A stretch of DNA of 64,000 nucleotides from Actinocrinis sp035605935 (GTDB lineage: Bacteria > Actinomycetota > Actinomycetes > Streptomycetales > Catenulisporaceae), in contig NZ_DATNGK010000257.1 in the NCBI RefSeq assembly GCF_035605935.1, positions 9,171 to 73,170 of the forward strand, written 5' to 3'. Positions 1-9,440 of the stretch are shown piece after piece (within the stretch, counting starts at the first letter, position 1; each line of letters starts with the position of its first letter). Below the pieces are notes generated by a model. It was given only the letters and a program-made list of their open reading frames with translations, did not search any database and was not told the origin of the DNA. The translations under genes were made by a program, and so were the position numbers.

Positions 1-2027
1 ACTTCGGCCCGAACTACGACGGCCAGGAGACCGAGCCGGAGGTGCTGCCGGCCGCGTACCCGAACCTGCTGGTCAACGGCGCGGCCGGGATCGCGGTCGG
101 GATGGCGACGAACATGCCGCCGCACAACCTCGGCGAGGTGATCGCGGCGGCCAGGCACCTGATCAAGAAGCCGGAGGCCTCGCTCGAGGAGCTGATGCGG
201 ATCGTGCCCGGCCCGGACCTGCCGACCGGCGGCCGGATCGTCGGGCTCGACGGCGTGCGGGATGCCTACGAGTCCGGTCGCGGCGTGTTCCGGATGCGGG
301 CGACCGCGCACGTGGAGACGCTGCCTAACCGGCGCAAGGGCATCGTGGTCACCGAGCTGCCGTACAACGTCGGCCCGGAGCGCGTGATCGCCAAGGTCAA
401 GGAGCTGGTGCAGAGCAAGAAGATCCTCGGCATCTCGGACTTGAAGGACCTGACCGACCGGACCAACGGGCTGCGTCTGGTCATCGAGGTCAAGAACGGG
501 TTCAACCCCGAGGCGATCCTGGAGCAGCTGTACAAGCTGACCCCGCTCGAGGAGTCCTTCGGCATCAACAACGTGGCGCTGGTGGACGGGCAGCCGCTCA
601 CCCTGGGCCTGAAGGAACTGCTCGAGGTCTACCTGGACCACCGCTTCGAGGTGGTGCGGCGGCGCAGCGAGTTCCGCAGGCGCAAGCGCTTGGACCGAAT
701 GCACCTGGTCGACGGCCTGCTGATCGCGCTGCTGAACATCGACGCGGTGATCCAGACGATCCGCACCTCGGAGAACGCGGCGAACGCGCGCGAGCGGCTG
801 ATGTCGCAGTTCGAGCTGACGGAGATTCAGGCGAACTACATCCTGGACACCCCGCTGCGCCGGCTGACCCGGTTCGACCGGCTGGAGCTGGAGAGCGAGA
901 AGGAGAAGCTGGCCAGGGAGATCGCCGAGCTGACCGCGATCCTGGAGTCGGACGCGCTGCTGCGCCGGACGGTCTCGGAGGAGCTGGCGAAGGTGGCGAA
1001 AGACTTCAGCACGCCGCGGCGCACCACGCTGCTCGAGGCCGCTGACGCGCCGGTGGCCGCCTCGGTGCCGCTTGAGGTCGAGGACGCGCCGTGCCGGGTG
1101 ATGCTTTCCTCCACCGGGCTGCTCGCCCGGATCGCGCTGCCGCAGGGCGCGGGCACTGCGGACGATAGCGACTCTGCTGGCAGCGGTGTGGAGGCGGCCG
1201 GGCCGCGAGCGAAGCACGACGCGATCGTCTCGGCGATGTCCGGGACGCTGCGCGGCGACTTCGGGGTGCTGACCTCGGCGGGCCGGCTGGTGCGGGTTTC
1301 GGTCATCGATCTGCCCGCACTGCCGGTGACCGCGGGACAGCCGAACCTGGCCGGCGGCGTGCCGGTGTCCGAGTTCGTTGATCTGGCGGCGGACGAGAAG
1401 GCGCTGTGCCTCTCGACGCTTGACGCGCAATCCCCCGGCGTCGCGCTGGGCACGCTGCAGGGCGTGGTCAAGCGGGTTGTGCCGGACTTCCCCGCGAACA
1501 AGGACGAGTTCGAGATGATCACCCTCAAGGAGGGCGACCGGGTGGTCGGCGCGGCCGAGCTGCGCACCGGCCAGGAGGACCTGGTGTTCCTGACCACGGA
1601 CGCGCAGCTGTTGAAGTTCGCCGCGGATCAGGTGCGTCCGCAGGGTCGTCCGGCCAGCGGCATGGCCGGGATCAAGCTGTCGGAGGGCGCTTCGGTGCTC
1701 GCGTTCGCCGCGGTGGATCCGGAGCAGGACGCGCTCGTGGTGACCGTGGCTGGATCCAGCGGCGCGCTGCCAGGTACGAGTGCTGGCAACGCCAAGGCGA
1801 CGCCCTATCAGCTTTACCCGTCGAAGGGCCGGGCCACGGGCGGCGTGCGCTGCCAGCGGTTCCTGCACGGCGAGGACACGCTGGTCTTCGCGTGGGCGGG
1901 CGCGACCCCGGCACGGGCGGCTGACGAGGCGGGTAATCCGGTGGATCTGCCGCCGCTCGACCAGCGTCGCGACGGCTCGGGTACCCCGCTGCGCAAGCCG
2001 ATCGCCGTGGTGGCTCCAGGGATTTAA
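1..2027 (+). CDS. parC: DNA topoisomerase IV subunit A (3' part, start outside window)
   Basis: This is the C-terminal part of a type IIA topoisomerase A subunit; the reading frame is open from the first base, so the start and the catalytic-tyrosine winged helix lie to the left. The tower and coiled-coil segments of the breakage-reunion core are present (FGPNYDGQE, NGAAGIAVGMATN, ELPYNVGPERVI). From about position 1090 onward comes a GyrA/ParC-type beta-pinwheel with repeated blades (STGLLARIAL, SAGRLVRVSV, LQGVVKRVVPDF). No canonical GyrA box (QRRGGKG-like) is seen; the nearest is KGRATGGVR near position 1828, which favours ParC over GyrA. It would decatenate replicated chromosomes together with ParE. 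The stop at 2027 is followed 22 bases later by the converging stop of the next gene. The ParC call rests on resemblance to the second A subunit of Streptomyces and is fairly sure. Confidence 0.9.
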   Translation, partial: FGPNYDGQETEPEVLPAAYPNLLVNGAAGIAVGMATNMPPHNLGEVIAAARHLIKKPEASLEELMRIVPGPDLPTGGRIVGLDGVRDAYESGRGVFRMRATAHVETLPNRRKGIVVTELPYNVGPERVIAKVKELVQSKKILGISDLKDLTDRTNGLRLVIEVKNGFNPEAILEQLYKLTPLEESFGINNVALVDGQPLTLGLKELLEVYLDHRFEVVRRRSEFRRRKRLDRMHLVDGLLIALLNIDAVIQTIRTSENAANARERLMSQFELTEIQANYILDTPLRRLTRFDRLELESEKEKLAREIAELTAILESDALLRRTVSEELAKVAKDFSTPRRTTLLEAADAPVAASVPLEVEDAPCRVMLSSTGLLARIALPQGAGTADDSDSAGSGVEAAGPRAKHDAIVSAMSGTLRGDFGVLTSAGRLVRVSVIDLPALPVTAGQPNLAGGVPVSEFVDLAADEKALCLSTLDAQSPGVALGTLQGVVKRVVPDFPANKDEFEMITLKEGDRVVGAAELRTGQEDLVFLTTDAQLLKFAADQVRPQGRPASGMAGIKLSEGASVLAFAAVDPEQDALVVTVAGSSGALPGTSAGNAKATPYQLYPSKGRATGGVRCQRFLHGEDTLVFAWAGATPARAADEAGNPVDLPPLDQRRDGSGTPLRKPIAVVAPGI

Positions 2028-2048
2028 GTACGCTGGGGCACCCGGCGG

Positions 2049-4436
2049 TCAGACCTCGAACCAGACGATTTTCCCGTGTGCGGTCGTCCGGGTGCCCCAG
2101 GTCAGCGAGAGCTGATCGACCAGGTAAAGGCCGCGGCCGCCTTCCTCTCCGTGCTGCACGGTACGCAGGCGCGGTGCCGCCTCGAGTTCGTCGGAGACTT
2201 CGCACACCACCGTGGCGGCGCCGCGCAGCAGCCGCAGTCCGATGGGGCCCCGGCCGTATCGCAGCGCATTGGTGACCAGTTCGCTGACGAGTAGTTCGAC
2301 GACGTCGGCCACGTCTGCGTCGAGCGGTGAAAGGCCGCTGTCGTCCGCCTTGGCCGCCGCGTCCTCGGCGGACCACTCGTGCAGACAGCGGCGCACCAGT
2401 TCCCGGGCGCGGGCGGCGACGGTCGGCTGGCTGGTCAGCACCCAGGAGGCGACCTGGTCCTCGGGGAACCGGCCGAGCGAGGCGATCAGCAGCGTCGCAT
2501 CGTCGCTGCGATGCGGTCCGATCAGCGCCTCGAAGGCCGCGTCGCAGGCGGCTTCAAGGCGGCCGTCGGCCACGGCGCTCGCGCTTCTGCTCCCGGCATC
2601 GCCGCCGCTCGCGTCGGCCGTCGAGCCCAGCCCGACCGGCGCGGACTTCGATATCGCGCCGAGCAGTTCGTCGATTCCGCTCTCGATGTCCCGGTCCCGG
2701 CCTTCGACCAGTCCATCGGTGTAGAGCGCGAGCGCGCAGCCGGGATCGATGGTCAGCACGCGTTCCTCGAAACGCTGACCGCCGACGCCGAGCGGAGCGC
2801 CGGGGGACAGTTCGATCAGCTCCGCTCCGCCGCCTGAGGTGGCCAGCACCGGCGGTGGATGGCCGGCCGAGGCCATCACGCACTCCCCGACGACCGGGTC
2901 ATAGACCGCGTAGATGCAGGTCGCGAGGTGTGACTCGCTCATCGAGCGGCCTAGTTCGTCCAGTTCCCGCAGCACCAGCGCCGGGCTCAAGTCCAACTGC
3001 GCGAGGGTGCGCGCCGCGGTGCGGAATTGGGTCATTATTCCGGCGGCCGACAGTCCGCTGCCCATCACGTCCCCGACGACGAACGCGACGCGGCGGCAGG
3101 GCAGCGGGATCACGTCACACCAGTCGCCACCGACCTGCGCGCCGGCCGCGCCGGGCCGGTACCGGAACGCGACCTGTGCGCCGTCTACCGCGTCGAACTG
3201 CTGCGGCATCAAGGACCGTTGCAGCATCAGTGCGGTATCGCGCTCGCGCATGTACAGCCGCGCGTTGTCCATAGCGACCGCGGCGTGCGAGGCGAGCTCT
3301 TCAGCGGTTTCGAGATCGACCAGCGTGAATGCGTCCCGTTGTTTCGCGCGTGCAAAGCGGACCGCGCCGAGAAGTGATCCGCGTGCTTTCAGCGGAGCGA
3401 CGATGCTGCGCTCCGAATCAGGATCGTCCTGTGCGTCCTCGCCCTGCCTGTTGGCTTCAGGCGCGTGCGAGGCATGGTCGCCGGACTCATCCAGAGCGAG
3501 GAACTGCGAACGGCCGCTCGCGATGCACTCGTAGAGCGCGGTACCGGGTTCTATCGGCGGAAGGCTGCGGCTGCTTCCGCGCAGCCGTGAGCGCCTCGTC
3601 TGTGACCTCGTGCCGGGGCTGGTGGCGGGGGCATCAGTGCGGCCGCGCGTCGCGACGGCGTGCATGCGCAGCGCCTCTTTCGCGGAATCGCTGAGCGACA
3701 GCGTCGAGTACGCGATGGCTGTCACCGGCTTCGCCCCGGTGCTGGCGCGGCCTGACTTTTGCCCGGCGTGCAGGAGGTACACCGTGGCCGCGTCACAGAA
3801 GTCGGGAACGGCGACGTCGGCGAGAGTCGCGGCGATCCGGTCGATATCCAGCGACGCGCCGACGCGGGAGTTCGCCGCGTTCAACAGCGCGGTGCGTTCG
3901 TGCGCCAGCCTCTCGCGCTCGGAGGCTTTCTGACGTTCAGTCACGTCCGTCGCGACGGCGGTCAGCCCGAGGACCCGGCCTTCCTCGGTCTGGAGCCTGG
4001 CGTACGAGATGGACCAGTACTGCCAGCCGCCCGGCTCGGTGGCTCGGGTCGCCGCCTTGATCAGCATGTCCACGACCGGTTCGCCGGTGTCGAGGACGCG
4101 CTGTTGCAGCAGCGGGACGGTGTGGCGCAGGCCCGGATTCACGTCCTCGGGGCGCAGGCCGACGTGCTCGCGGGCCGCGATGCCGTTGTAGTCGGCGAAG
4201 GCCTGATTGACCAGCAGATAGCGGCGCTCTGTGTCGTAGATCGCGATGCCGACCGGGACTTGGTCGAAGAGTGTCTCGAACAGCGCCCGCTCGACTTCGA
4301 TGTGCCGTGGATCCAGGGCCGCGGCGGCGAGCTGAGTGAGGCTTCGGCCGTATTCGGCCCCGATGACTGTGCGCAACGCGGCGTCGGCCTCGGGGTCGGT
4401 GCTGGCGCTCTTCGAACGGTCGAAGGCTGCGGGCAT
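2049..4436 (-). CDS. SpoIIE-type PP2C phosphatase with PAS, GAF and HATPase domains
   Basis: A 795-residue soluble signalling protein. Domains in order: a PAS sensor at about residues 50-170 (FDQVPVGIAIYDTERRYLLVN, ending ATDVTERQ), a GAF domain at about 185-400, a SpoIIE-like PP2C phosphatase at about 420-650 (metal-binding GDVMGSG and the TDGLVEGR motif), and a C-terminal anti-sigma-type HATPase at about 665-795 (ELVTNALRYG N-box, GGRGLYLVDQL G-box). Such proteins combine phosphatase and kinase ends of a partner-switching module and control an anti-sigma-factor antagonist, often in stress or development; the partner is not in the window. The ATG at 4436 follows AGGA with a 6-base spacer. 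The DNA just upstream is AT-rich for this genome and may hold the promoter. The target is unknown. Confidence 0.88.
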   Translation of the reverse strand: MPAAFDRSKSASTDPEADAALRTVIGAEYGRSLTQLAAAALDPRHIEVERALFETLFDQVPVGIAIYDTERRYLLVNQAFADYNGIAAREHVGLRPEDVNPGLRHTVPLLQQRVLDTGEPVVDMLIKAATRATEPGGWQYWSISYARLQTEEGRVLGLTAVATDVTERQKASERERLAHERTALLNAANSRVGASLDIDRIAATLADVAVPDFCDAATVYLLHAGQKSGRASTGAKPVTAIAYSTLSLSDSAKEALRMHAVATRGRTDAPATSPGTRSQTRRSRLRGSSRSLPPIEPGTALYECIASGRSQFLALDESGDHASHAPEANRQGEDAQDDPDSERSIVAPLKARGSLLGAVRFARAKQRDAFTLVDLETAEELASHAAVAMDNARLYMRERDTALMLQRSLMPQQFDAVDGAQVAFRYRPGAAGAQVGGDWCDVIPLPCRRVAFVVGDVMGSGLSAAGIMTQFRTAARTLAQLDLSPALVLRELDELGRSMSESHLATCIYAVYDPVVGECVMASAGHPPPVLATSGGGAELIELSPGAPLGVGGQRFEERVLTIDPGCALALYTDGLVEGRDRDIESGIDELLGAISKSAPVGLGSTADASGGDAGSRSASAVADGRLEAACDAAFEALIGPHRSDDATLLIASLGRFPEDQVASWVLTSQPTVAARARELVRRCLHEWSAEDAAAKADDSGLSPLDADVADVVELLVSELVTNALRYGRGPIGLRLLRGAATVVCEVSDELEAAPRLRTVQHGEEGGRGLYLVDQLSLTWGTRTTAHGKIVWFEV

Positions 4437-4488
4437 GTACGGTCCTGGGAATCGAGAGCTGGCTGCCCCGACTCCTTCCCGGAAAGTA

Positions 4489-4505
4489 TGATCTTTATAT
4501 TGATC
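4489..4505 (-). promoter_or_regulatory. AT-rich patch with possible -10 box for the SpoIIE-type gene
   Basis: A short AT-rich stretch in very GC-rich DNA lies about 55 bases before the start at 4436. On the minus strand it reads TATAAA (4499 to 4494), a fair -10 match. No good -35 is visible, and TGATC occurs twice around it. The assignment is weak. Confidence 0.25.
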
Positions 4506-4515
4506 GGCGACCGAG

Positions 4516-4962
4516 TTAGGCCACTCGGATGACGCCGCCAGCGGCGGTCCGCTCGTCCAAGGCAGCCAAAATCAGCAGATCGCCTTCCAGCCACGGCAGC
4601 GCGCGCGCTTCGGCCGTTCCCGGCCGCACCCACGCCAGGGCGTCGTGGCTCCCGCGCAGCTGCGGCTCCGGCTCTCCCGCTTCGATCGCGGCCAGGAAGG
4701 TCCGGACGACCATCGCGCCGCCCGCGATCGCGTATTCGGGACCAATCCGCTCCCCTACCGCGATCCGCACGCCGATCTCCTCGACGCACTCGCGAATCAG
4801 GGCCGCGATATCACCCTCGCCCGGTTCGACCTTGCCGCCAGGGAACTCCCACTGGCCGGCCAAGTCCGGCGGCCCGGTGCGCCTGGCCGCCAGGATCAGC
4901 CCATCCCGCTCGATCACCGCCGCGACGACGACGCGCACACTTTCCTGCTGCATGCCGGCCAT
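4516..4962 (-). CDS. Nudix (MutT-type) NTP pyrophosphohydrolase
   Basis: A small hydrolase of about 148 residues. The full Nudix box is present in the order G-x5-E-x7-R-E-U-x-E-E-x-G-U (GGKVEPGE ... RECVEEIGV), so the Mg-dependent pyrophosphatase centre is intact. It looks like the CTG/8-oxo-dGTP pyrophosphohydrolase group of MutT enzymes, which cleanse the nucleotide pool; exact substrate cannot be read from sequence. The frame stays open upstream to 5097, but the Nudix fold starts with VRVVVAAVIERDG, so the ATG at 4962 or the one at 4953 is the likely start; neither has a strong ribosome site. It runs in the same direction as the phosphatase gene, with about 80 bases between. Confidence 0.85.
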   Translation of the reverse strand: MAGMQQESVRVVVAAVIERDGLILAARRTGPPDLAGQWEFPGGKVEPGEGDIAALIRECVEEIGVRIAVGERIGPEYAIAGGAMVVRTFLAAIEAGEPEPQLRGSHDALAWVRPGTAEARALPWLEGDLLILAALDERTAAGGVIRVA

Positions 4963-5222
4963 CGTCCCACGTAGCCGCCGGGCGCTCGCCGGGAGTCGGC
5001 AGCCACTCGGCTTGGAGTGATGCACACCACATTCGCCACGCCACGCGACACGGTCAGCGCACACCGTGACGGGCGGCGTGATCTCTTGCGAGCGCACGCA
5101 ATAGAACGCCGCTAATTCGGCGCCTCATGCGCGCTTTATTGCAAGAATAGTGCCGCTGAACAGCCTTATCTTTGCGAACGCCCTACTCGACGGCCCGAAC
5201 AACCCGCCGCATACTCAGGACC
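4963..5222. other. Divergent intergenic region with a TATTGC inverted motif
   Basis: About 260 bases between the Nudix gene (leftward) and the decarboxylase (rightward). It holds GCAATA at 5098-5103 and TATTGC at 5137-5142, flanking a small hairpin (GCCG-ctaatt-CGGC). Promoters for both genes should be here but no convincing -35/-10 pair was found. Confidence 0.3.
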
Positions 5223-6593
5223 ATGCACGAGGCCGCACAGCAGCGAATGCACACATACGACGCACGCCTAGCCGACCTGGTTTTCGACTACATGCGCGAG
5301 CGCTTGCAGCTCGATCCGGTGCCGCTGGACCACCCCGGCGAACGCACGAAGCTCGAGAACGCGCTCTCCGGCCTACTGACGGCGCACGGGCACGATCCCG
5401 CGCAAGTCCTCTCCATCTACGCGGAACAACTCGCTCCGGCCGTCATCTCCTGCGACAGCCCGCGCTTCCTCTCCTTCATCCCCGCCGCGCCGACCAAGGC
5501 CGCGCTGCTCTTCGACATGGTGGTTTCGTGCGCCTCTCTGCAAGGCATCTCCTGGCTTGAGGCAGCGGGCGCGATCGCGGCCGAGAACCAGGTGCTGCGG
5601 CTGATCGCGGATCTGGCCGGTATGCCGTCGAGCGCCGGGGGATGCTTCGTCACCGGTGGCTCGGCGGGGAATCTGTCCGCGCTCGTCGTCGCGCGGGACA
5701 CGGCGCGGCGCAAGCGAGGTCTCGGGCCGTACGACCGAGTCCGGTTCGCAGTGAGTGACCAGGCGCACTCCTCGGTCACCAACACCCTGCGCATCATCGG
5801 CGTCGAAGCGCTCGTCGTTCCGACGACGGACCACCGGTTCACGGGTGCCGATCTGCGGGCGGCGTTGGCGCGTGACACCGACGGCGCTCCGGTGATCGGA
5901 GTAGTAGCGACGGCCGGTACGACGAACGCGGGCATCGTGGACGACCTGGCCGGGCTCGCGGCGGCGGCGAGCGACTTCGATCTCTGGTTTCACGTAGACG
6001 GCGCGTATGGCGGAGCGGGGCTCTTCGCGCCCAGCGTGCGGGCGAAGTACGACGGGATCGAGCACGCGGACTCGTTCGTCGTCGATCCGCACAAGTGGCT
6101 GTTCGCGCCCTTCGACTGCGCTGCGGTGCTTTATCGGCAACCGCAGCTGGCGAAGTCGGTACACACACAGGACGCCTCGTACCTCGACGTGATCCATACG
6201 GATGCGCCGGAGGAGTGGAACCCAACCGACTATGCGTACCACCTGACCCGACGCGCGCGAGGGCTCCCGCTGTGGTTCTCGCTTGCCGTGCACGGGACCA
6301 ATGCGTACCGAGACGCCGTAGAGGCGGCGCTTTCCACCGCTCGGGAGACCGCCGATCTGATCCGCCGTCACCCCGATCTGGAACTGATCCGCGAGCCTGA
6401 GCTGTCCGCGGTCCTCTTCCGCCGCAAGGGCTGGGGCCCGGAGGAGTACTACGCGTGGTCACGGCGGCTTCTAGCGGGGCAGGTCGCCTTCGTCACGCCG
6501 ACCAGTTGGGAGGGCGAGACAGTAGCAAGATTCGCTTTCTTGCATCCCGGTACGACCACCGCAATGGTCGAAGAAATCCTCGATACGGTCTGA
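5223..6593 (+). CDS. PLP-dependent group II amino-acid decarboxylase
   Basis: A 456-residue fold-type I PLP enzyme of the group II decarboxylase family (aromatic-L-amino-acid, 2,4-diaminobutyrate and glutamate decarboxylases). Key residues are visible when counted from the ATG at 5223: the stacking histidine H182 in DQAHSS, the PLP-nitrogen aspartate D259 in HVDGAYGG and the Schiff-base lysine K291 in DPHKW. It would convert an amino acid to an amine, with CO2 release. The start at 5223 is chosen because AGGA lies just before it; the frame is open upstream but family members start near this point. It stands alone, so the substrate cannot be inferred from neighbours. Confidence 0.88.
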   Translation: MHEAAQQRMHTYDARLADLVFDYMRERLQLDPVPLDHPGERTKLENALSGLLTAHGHDPAQVLSIYAEQLAPAVISCDSPRFLSFIPAAPTKAALLFDMVVSCASLQGISWLEAAGAIAAENQVLRLIADLAGMPSSAGGCFVTGGSAGNLSALVVARDTARRKRGLGPYDRVRFAVSDQAHSSVTNTLRIIGVEALVVPTTDHRFTGADLRAALARDTDGAPVIGVVATAGTTNAGIVDDLAGLAAAASDFDLWFHVDGAYGGAGLFAPSVRAKYDGIEHADSFVVDPHKWLFAPFDCAAVLYRQPQLAKSVHTQDASYLDVIHTDAPEEWNPTDYAYHLTRRARGLPLWFSLAVHGTNAYRDAVEAALSTARETADLIRRHPDLELIREPELSAVLFRRKGWGPEEYYAWSRRLLAGQVAFVTPTSWEGETVARFAFLHPGTTTAMVEEILDTV

Positions 6594-6697
6594 TAGGGCG
6601 TCGTTTGGCACGGTAGTGCGCCGAAGTCTGTTACAGGCGTTGTTGCGACGCCCCGATGCAGCGCGATTCAATACCCTCCACACGCTGGGGGAGGGTC

Positions 6698-8266
6698 ATG
6701 GAGCCGCTCGCGTCGGGCGATCCCGCCCGAATTGGACCGTTCCGGCTGGTCGCCAGGCTGGGGCGGGGTGGAATGGGCCGGGTGTACCTGGGCCGTTCCG
6801 AGCGGACTGGTCGAACCGTCGCGGTGAAGACCGTCCACGGCGAACTTCTCGCCGACGCTGAGTTCCGCACGCGGTTCTCGCATGAGGTGGCCGCGGCGCT
6901 CAAGGTGCGCGACGAGTACATCGCCGAGGTCGTGGACGCGGATCCGGACGGCGCGACGCCCTGGCTCGCTACCGCGTACGTCCCGGGCATATCCGTCGAG
7001 GACGCGGTACGCCGCTTCGGGCCGCTACCCGCAGATTCGGTGCGTATCCTCGGGGTCTGCGTCGCTAAGGCAGTCGCGGCGATACACGCTGTCGGTCTGG
7101 TACACCGGGATCTGAAGCCGGCCAACGTGCTGCTTACCGCAGCCGGACCGAAGGTGATCGACTTCGGCATCGCGCGCGGCGTGAGCGAAGCTGCCTTGAC
7201 CAAGACCGGGATGGTGAGCGGATCGCCGCCCTACATGGCGCCGGAGCAGCTGGGCTACGGCGACTTCAGCACAGCCTCGGACATATTCTCGCTCGGCGCT
7301 GTCTTGCACTACGCGGCAACCACCACGGGCCCGTATGGGCGCGGCGGCGCGCAGGAGCAGTACGCGCGGGCCATGGGAATCGGGCCGGTAATGGACCCGG
7401 CGCTGCCGGACGGACTGACCGATCTGGTGCGCCGTTGCTTCGCCGATGATCCGCATCTGCGGCCGACCACAGCTGACGTCGTGTACGTCCTGGAGGCGCA
7501 CCCAGGCGAGCGACCGCTTCCGGGCTGGCTGCCTACGGCCGTCGTCGCGGACATCTTGGCGCAGGCGACGGACGCGCTGAACAAGGATTCCGCGGCAGGC
7601 CTCACACCGCATCAGGCGCCCGCCTCGTCGCCGCAGCCTTCATCGTCATTCGCGCCGCTTGCCCCGCCGCAGCCGAGTGGGCCGTCGTACTCGAGCGCAT
7701 CGCCACAGCCAAGCGCTCCGCCACGCCCCAGCGCTCCGCCGCGCCAGAACATGCCACCGCAGCACGCTCAGCCACCACGGCAGCCGCAGCGGCAACCGAG
7801 CGGTCCTCATCCGGGTTCACGTTCGGGTCAGAACTCGAACGGCTCCTACTCGGGCCCGCCGTTCAGCAGCGCTCCCCCGCGATCCGGGCCGGATTCGTTA
7901 CCGCACCGCCTGCCGCAGCCGCCGTCCTATCCATCGCCGCCATACGGTGTCCGAACCGGACCCTCGCAGCCCTACGCGCCGCCGTCTTACCCTCCGCATT
8001 CGGCGCCTGCGGCCCCCTACGGCTATCCGTATCAGGCTCCCCCGCCGAGCAACGGCATTGCTGTCGCCGCTCTCGTGCTCTCGCTGGTGGGATTCGTCGC
8101 GCCTTGCCTACTCGTCGTCGCGCTGCCCTTGGGCGGAGTCGGCTTATCCAAGGCACGCAAAACCGGTGTGGGGCACGGGCAGTCGCTGGCGGCGACGATC
8201 GTGTCGGGCGTGCTGCTGTGCGGCTGGGCGGTCTTCATTTCCTTTTTGGTGGCGTCTAACCGATAG
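6698..8266 (+). CDS. Eukaryotic-type Ser/Thr protein kinase with proline-rich linker and DUF4190-like membrane tail
   Basis: A Hanks-type kinase of 522 residues counted from the ATG at 6698, which has GGGGGAGGG before it. The kinase domain covers about residues 12-275: glycine loop GRGGMGRVY, VAVK lysine K44, HRDLKPAN with catalytic D138, DFG at 155-157 and SPPYMAPEQ in the activation segment. A long Pro/Ser/Gln-rich, disordered linker follows (about 300-440). The end has two hydrophobic helices (VAALVLSLVGFVAPCLLVVALP and a second near the C-terminus) resembling the DUF4190 small membrane domain. There are no PASTA repeats, so this is not PknB. It probably signals at the inner face of the membrane; ligand and targets are unknown. 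Confidence 0.9.
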   Translation: MEPLASGDPARIGPFRLVARLGRGGMGRVYLGRSERTGRTVAVKTVHGELLADAEFRTRFSHEVAAALKVRDEYIAEVVDADPDGATPWLATAYVPGISVEDAVRRFGPLPADSVRILGVCVAKAVAAIHAVGLVHRDLKPANVLLTAAGPKVIDFGIARGVSEAALTKTGMVSGSPPYMAPEQLGYGDFSTASDIFSLGAVLHYAATTTGPYGRGGAQEQYARAMGIGPVMDPALPDGLTDLVRRCFADDPHLRPTTADVVYVLEAHPGERPLPGWLPTAVVADILAQATDALNKDSAAGLTPHQAPASSPQPSSSFAPLAPPQPSGPSYSSASPQPSAPPRPSAPPRQNMPPQHAQPPRQPQRQPSGPHPGSRSGQNSNGSYSGPPFSSAPPRSGPDSLPHRLPQPPSYPSPPYGVRTGPSQPYAPPSYPPHSAPAAPYGYPYQAPPPSNGIAVAALVLSLVGFVAPCLLVVALPLGGVGLSKARKTGVGHGQSLAATIVSGVLLCGWAVFISFLVASNR

Positions 8267-8324
8267 CGGCCGCGCGCCGATGCAGAACACGCAGATCCGG
8301 ATCGGGCAGACGCAGCAGCCCGGC

Positions 8325-9398
8325 TCAGACGTTGAAGCGGAACTCGACGACGTCGCCGTCCGCCATCACATAGTCCTTGCCCTCGATGCGCGCCTTGCCG
8401 CGAGAGCGTGCCTCGGCTACGGAGCCCGCGTCCACCAAGTCCTGGAACGAGACCACCTCGGCCTTGATGAAGCCGCGCTGGAAGTCGGTGTGGATGACGC
8501 CGGCCGCCTCGGGCGCGGTGGCGCCCTTGCGGATCGTCCAGGCGCGCGATTCCTTCGGACCGGCCGTCAGGTACGTCTGCAGGCCCAGAGTGTCGAAGCC
8601 GACCCGCGCCAGCTGGGTGATCCCGGATTCCTCCTGGCCCATGCTCTGCAGCAGTTCGAGCGCCTCATCGTCGGGCAGCTCGATCAGCTCGGACTCGATC
8701 TTCGCGTCGAGGAACACCGCCTCGGCGGGGGCGACGAGTGCGCGCATCTCCGCTTTGAGCTGATCGTTCGTCAGCTCGTCCTCGTCAACGTTGAACACGT
8801 AGATGAACGGCTTGGCGGTGAGCAAGTGCAGTTCGCGCAGCGGTGCGGGGTCGAGGCCGGCGGCGTAGACCGTGGTGCCCTCGTCGAGCACCTTCTTGGC
8901 CTGCTCGATCGCGGCGACGACGGGCTGCTTCTCCTTCGCCATCCGCGCCTCCTTCTGCAGACGCGGAAGGGCCTTCTCGATGGTCTGCAGGTCGGCCAGA
9001 ATCAGCTCGGTGTTGATCGTCTCCAGGTCGCCGCGCGGGTTCACCTTGCCGTCCACATGGTGCACGTCCGGGTCGGTGAACACCCTGATGACCTGGCAGA
9101 TCGCATCGGCCTCGCGGATGTTGGCGAGGAACTTGTTGCCCAGGCCCTCACCCTCGGAGGCGCCGCGCACGATCCCGGCGATGTCCACGAAGGACACCGT
9201 GGCGGGGACGATCCGCTCCGACTTGAACAGCGCGCCGAGCACGGCGAGCCGGGGATCGGGCACGCCCACCACCCCGACGTTCGGCTCGATCGTGGCGAAC
9301 GGGTAGTTCGCGGCGAGCACGTCGTTCTTGGTCAGCGCGTTGAAGAGGGTCGACTTGCCGACGTTCGGCAGGCCGACGATTCCGATCTGCAGGGCCAT
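8325..9398 (-). CDS. ychF: Ribosome-binding P-loop NTPase YchF (Obg family, OLA1-like)
   Basis: A 357-residue universally conserved NTPase. Visible are the Walker A GLPNVGKST, switch II DIAGIVRGASEGEGLG, NVDE in place of the GTPase NKxD motif (which explains the ATP preference known for this family), a coiled-coil insertion in the middle and a C-terminal TGS domain ending GDVVEFRFNV. YchF binds ribosomes and is linked to translation and oxidative-stress control. The start at 9398 (MALQIGIVG) fits family N-termini; a GTG-type start three codons upstream is possible. The gene diverges from rmuC with only a few tens of bases between. Confidence 0.96.
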   Translation of the reverse strand: MALQIGIVGLPNVGKSTLFNALTKNDVLAANYPFATIEPNVGVVGVPDPRLAVLGALFKSERIVPATVSFVDIAGIVRGASEGEGLGNKFLANIREADAICQVIRVFTDPDVHHVDGKVNPRGDLETINTELILADLQTIEKALPRLQKEARMAKEKQPVVAAIEQAKKVLDEGTTVYAAGLDPAPLRELHLLTAKPFIYVFNVDEDELTNDQLKAEMRALVAPAEAVFLDAKIESELIELPDDEALELLQSMGQEESGITQLARVGFDTLGLQTYLTAGPKESRAWTIRKGATAPEAAGVIHTDFQRGFIKAEVVSFQDLVDAGSVAEARSRGKARIEGKDYVMADGDVVEFRFNV

Positions 9399-9440
9399 GG
9401 ACGGCAAGTCTAGTTGTCCCTGTCAGTGCTAACTCCCACG

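Noticed and set aside
5084..5146. TATTGC inverted motif before the decarboxylase as a defined operator
   Set aside because: The arms are short and the pairing is ambiguous, so it is only noted in the intergenic entry.
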